From Ostrinia nubilalis (Eukaryota > Arthropoda > Insecta > Lepidoptera > Crambidae): DNA of 64,000 bases. Position 1 is the first letter of the stretch; every line of letters starts with the position of its first letter. Below the pieces are notes generated by a model. It saw only the letters and a list, made by a program, of their open reading frames with translations, made no database searches and was not told where the DNA came from. The position numbers and the translations under genes are program-made. The stretch is from NCBI RefSeq assembly GCF_963855985.1, contig NC_087095.1:5962001-6026000 (forward strand), in the 5' to 3' direction. Shown here in pieces: positions 63,601-64,000 of this stretch.

Positions 63601-64000
63601 TTTCTTTACAAAATTAACTCTACTAACTCTGACCAATGCACAAAACGCACGATTCTCTCCGCAACCGCTAGATTATTCGACCCTTTGGGTTTGCTAGGCC
63701 CTGTGACAGCGTTTCTCAAACTTTTAATTCAAGAATGCTGGCAGCGCGAACTTGAATGGGATCAGCCAGTTCCAGACTCAATAAAAAATAAATGGAATCG
63801 GTTTGATAGTGAGATTAACTATTTATCGCAATTAAAAATACCTCGTCACATAGGAATCACCGCGGGTTGTCACGTCACTATCATGGGCTTCGCGGACGCC
63901 AGCGAAGTATGCTACGGAGCTGTAGTTTATGTGCGCGTGAGCTCTGATGCAGATTCACCCGGTGAAGTCTTTCTTATCGCATCCAAATCGCGCGTCGCGC
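60631..64000 (+). CDS. BEL/Pao gag-protease-reverse transcriptase-RNase H polyprotein (runs off window)
   Basis: The ATG at 60631 is the first after an in-frame TAG at 60595; the frame is open for 1123 codons to the window edge. Residues about 110-280 are the Gag region. Zinc knuckles follow: C346-x2-C349-x5-H355-x4-C360, C381-x2-C384-x3-H388-x4-C393 and C399-x2-C402-x3-H406-x4-H411, the BEL/Pao arrangement. The aspartic protease active site is D498 in LDTGS. Reverse transcriptase has motif A D835 and YMDD at 911-914. RNase H begins with FADAS (D1089). Integrase should lie beyond the edge. No break was seen, so the copy looks intact so far. Confidence 0.9.
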   Translation, partial: MEGVKRKINLLEAKKEALFQRVQELYDLSLKVSDPQIEQIFMSRMHSIEKTRSDFLDTIDELNLCYMKNDEELKPTFAALNSFDDLYCNILSVQSSIAQLKANTERRKQDFVKKLPPLELVSFDGAPSKWPVFYQNFKTLIHENTGLSPGEKAQYLIGKLSGKALTICSGIPPTGENYYIIWNNLLEKYQDIRVQASMYLEQLINFKSQSLDEFLEQYCSAEAALRRLQIDDLSDFILTHIALSKLDKDTLNLFEQSIKHVKMPTFNDLKTFIKVQNKIHALRLCFTQNKPYVNNKTNFASQSKNSKPTQSFVSNTASGVKPNQHYFQSQPNSQGSYTPSAVRKNCQLCKTEPEHALFKCSYFLSKNAPTRHSLVTKCNFCLNCLGFHNIKDCRSQNRCSVCQRKHHTLIHIDNFNVNRPMTSQQLTCSATLSPTDASMSAPGPVTPPLQSMPTNNVSLSAVTPSIADESSTTVLLPTASVYTYDNNKTCQKLRVFLDTGSMSNFITNKCCARLNLKVNPLPTTIKGIGQSESVSLGYVSFTIASRFDPRCKYTINARVIDTITDYLPNVRVDITQLSHLQGLPMADDSFDIPAEIDCLLGNEIFPLLLGSNKITSPQSSVIAIETTLGYLAMGRAQCYSAHSRNDNKAFFCNVDSHSLESLTQRFWELESVPTKRHISPDDEICENIFQSTHSRDDSGTYTVSLPFKLDPSELGDSYFTARRRFYNLEKKLDSTPGLRTNYNENIQDCIDRGFLSKVENASNSEENTPNYYIPHHAVYRPDKLTSKTRVVLDASCKTTSGKSLNDVLYTGPNLQSNIFDLLINLRIFSVALSADIEKMYFCVKLDQNHHPFQRILFRFDPESPIDTYQYNRVSFGVSSSPYLAMRVVRQLAEDERANYPIAASEAQSCMYMDDYVSSMDGLEKAEQSYHQMVKMFMAGGFKMVKWISNNPELINKIPDSHKNPQLVDFDTDSEITTKIIGMQWLPNDDVFLYKINSTNSDQCTKRTILSATARLFDPLGLLGPVTAFLKLLIQECWQRELEWDQPVPDSIKNKWNRFDSEINYLSQLKIPRHIGITAGCHVTIMGFADASEVCYGAVVYVRVSSDADSPGEVFLIASKSRVA

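Overview
This window looks like repeat-dominated nuclear DNA from an insect, most likely a moth or butterfly. It is AT-rich and has almost no long open frames outside mobile elements. It carries tRNA-headed SINEs, many terminal-inverted-repeat MITEs, RTE-type LINE 3' ends and a BEL/Pao element of kinds I associate with lepidopteran genomes. The taxonomic call is inference from repeat style; no host gene was identified with confidence. The one candidate host feature is a CpG-rich patch ending in a strong splice-donor motif near 18.18-18.44 kb.

From 0 to 47 kb the window is a mosaic of small elements in both orientations, often nested. Several MITE groups can be told apart. One has TWA target duplications and GG-starting ends (2273-2946, 2612-2792, 3566-3740, 4540-4652, 21698-21814, 22684-22801, 27701-27838, 38969-39085). 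Another has TACAGGGTG-type ends (1204-1574, 7752-8176, 11674-12468, 37168-37431, 43843-44260, 44939-46463). A Mutator-like foldback with a 10-bp duplication lies at 30282-30426. A hAT-type element with a perfect 8-bp duplication lies at 40300-42366. There are very long inverted repeats at 15013-15818, 36064-36383 and 38350-38965. Short 3' fragments of RTE-type LINEs recur in both orientations, and a 5'-truncated Jockey-like LINE sits inside the hAT element.

From 47.5 to 57.65 kb a full-length-looking non-LTR retrotransposon (about 4.8 kb) has two open frames: ORF1 with a PHD-like finger, and ORF2 with endonuclease and reverse transcriptase. A 5389-bp Ty3/gypsy LTR element has landed in its 3' untranslated region. 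The two 858-bp LTRs look identical, the insertion has a GCGC duplication, and a Lys-type primer-binding site is present. Its single frame joins Gag, zinc knuckle and protease directly to the integrase zinc-binding region; reverse transcriptase, RNase H and the integrase core are missing. It therefore looks like a recently moved, trans-mobilised non-autonomous element.

From about 59.8 kb to the right edge lies the 5' part of a BEL/Pao LTR retrotransposon, with an uninterrupted gag-protease-RT-RNase H frame from 60631 that runs off the window. Its leader contains textbook heat-shock-element arrays (60344-60422) followed by a TATA box and an initiator-like motif. This is the most testable regulatory observation here.
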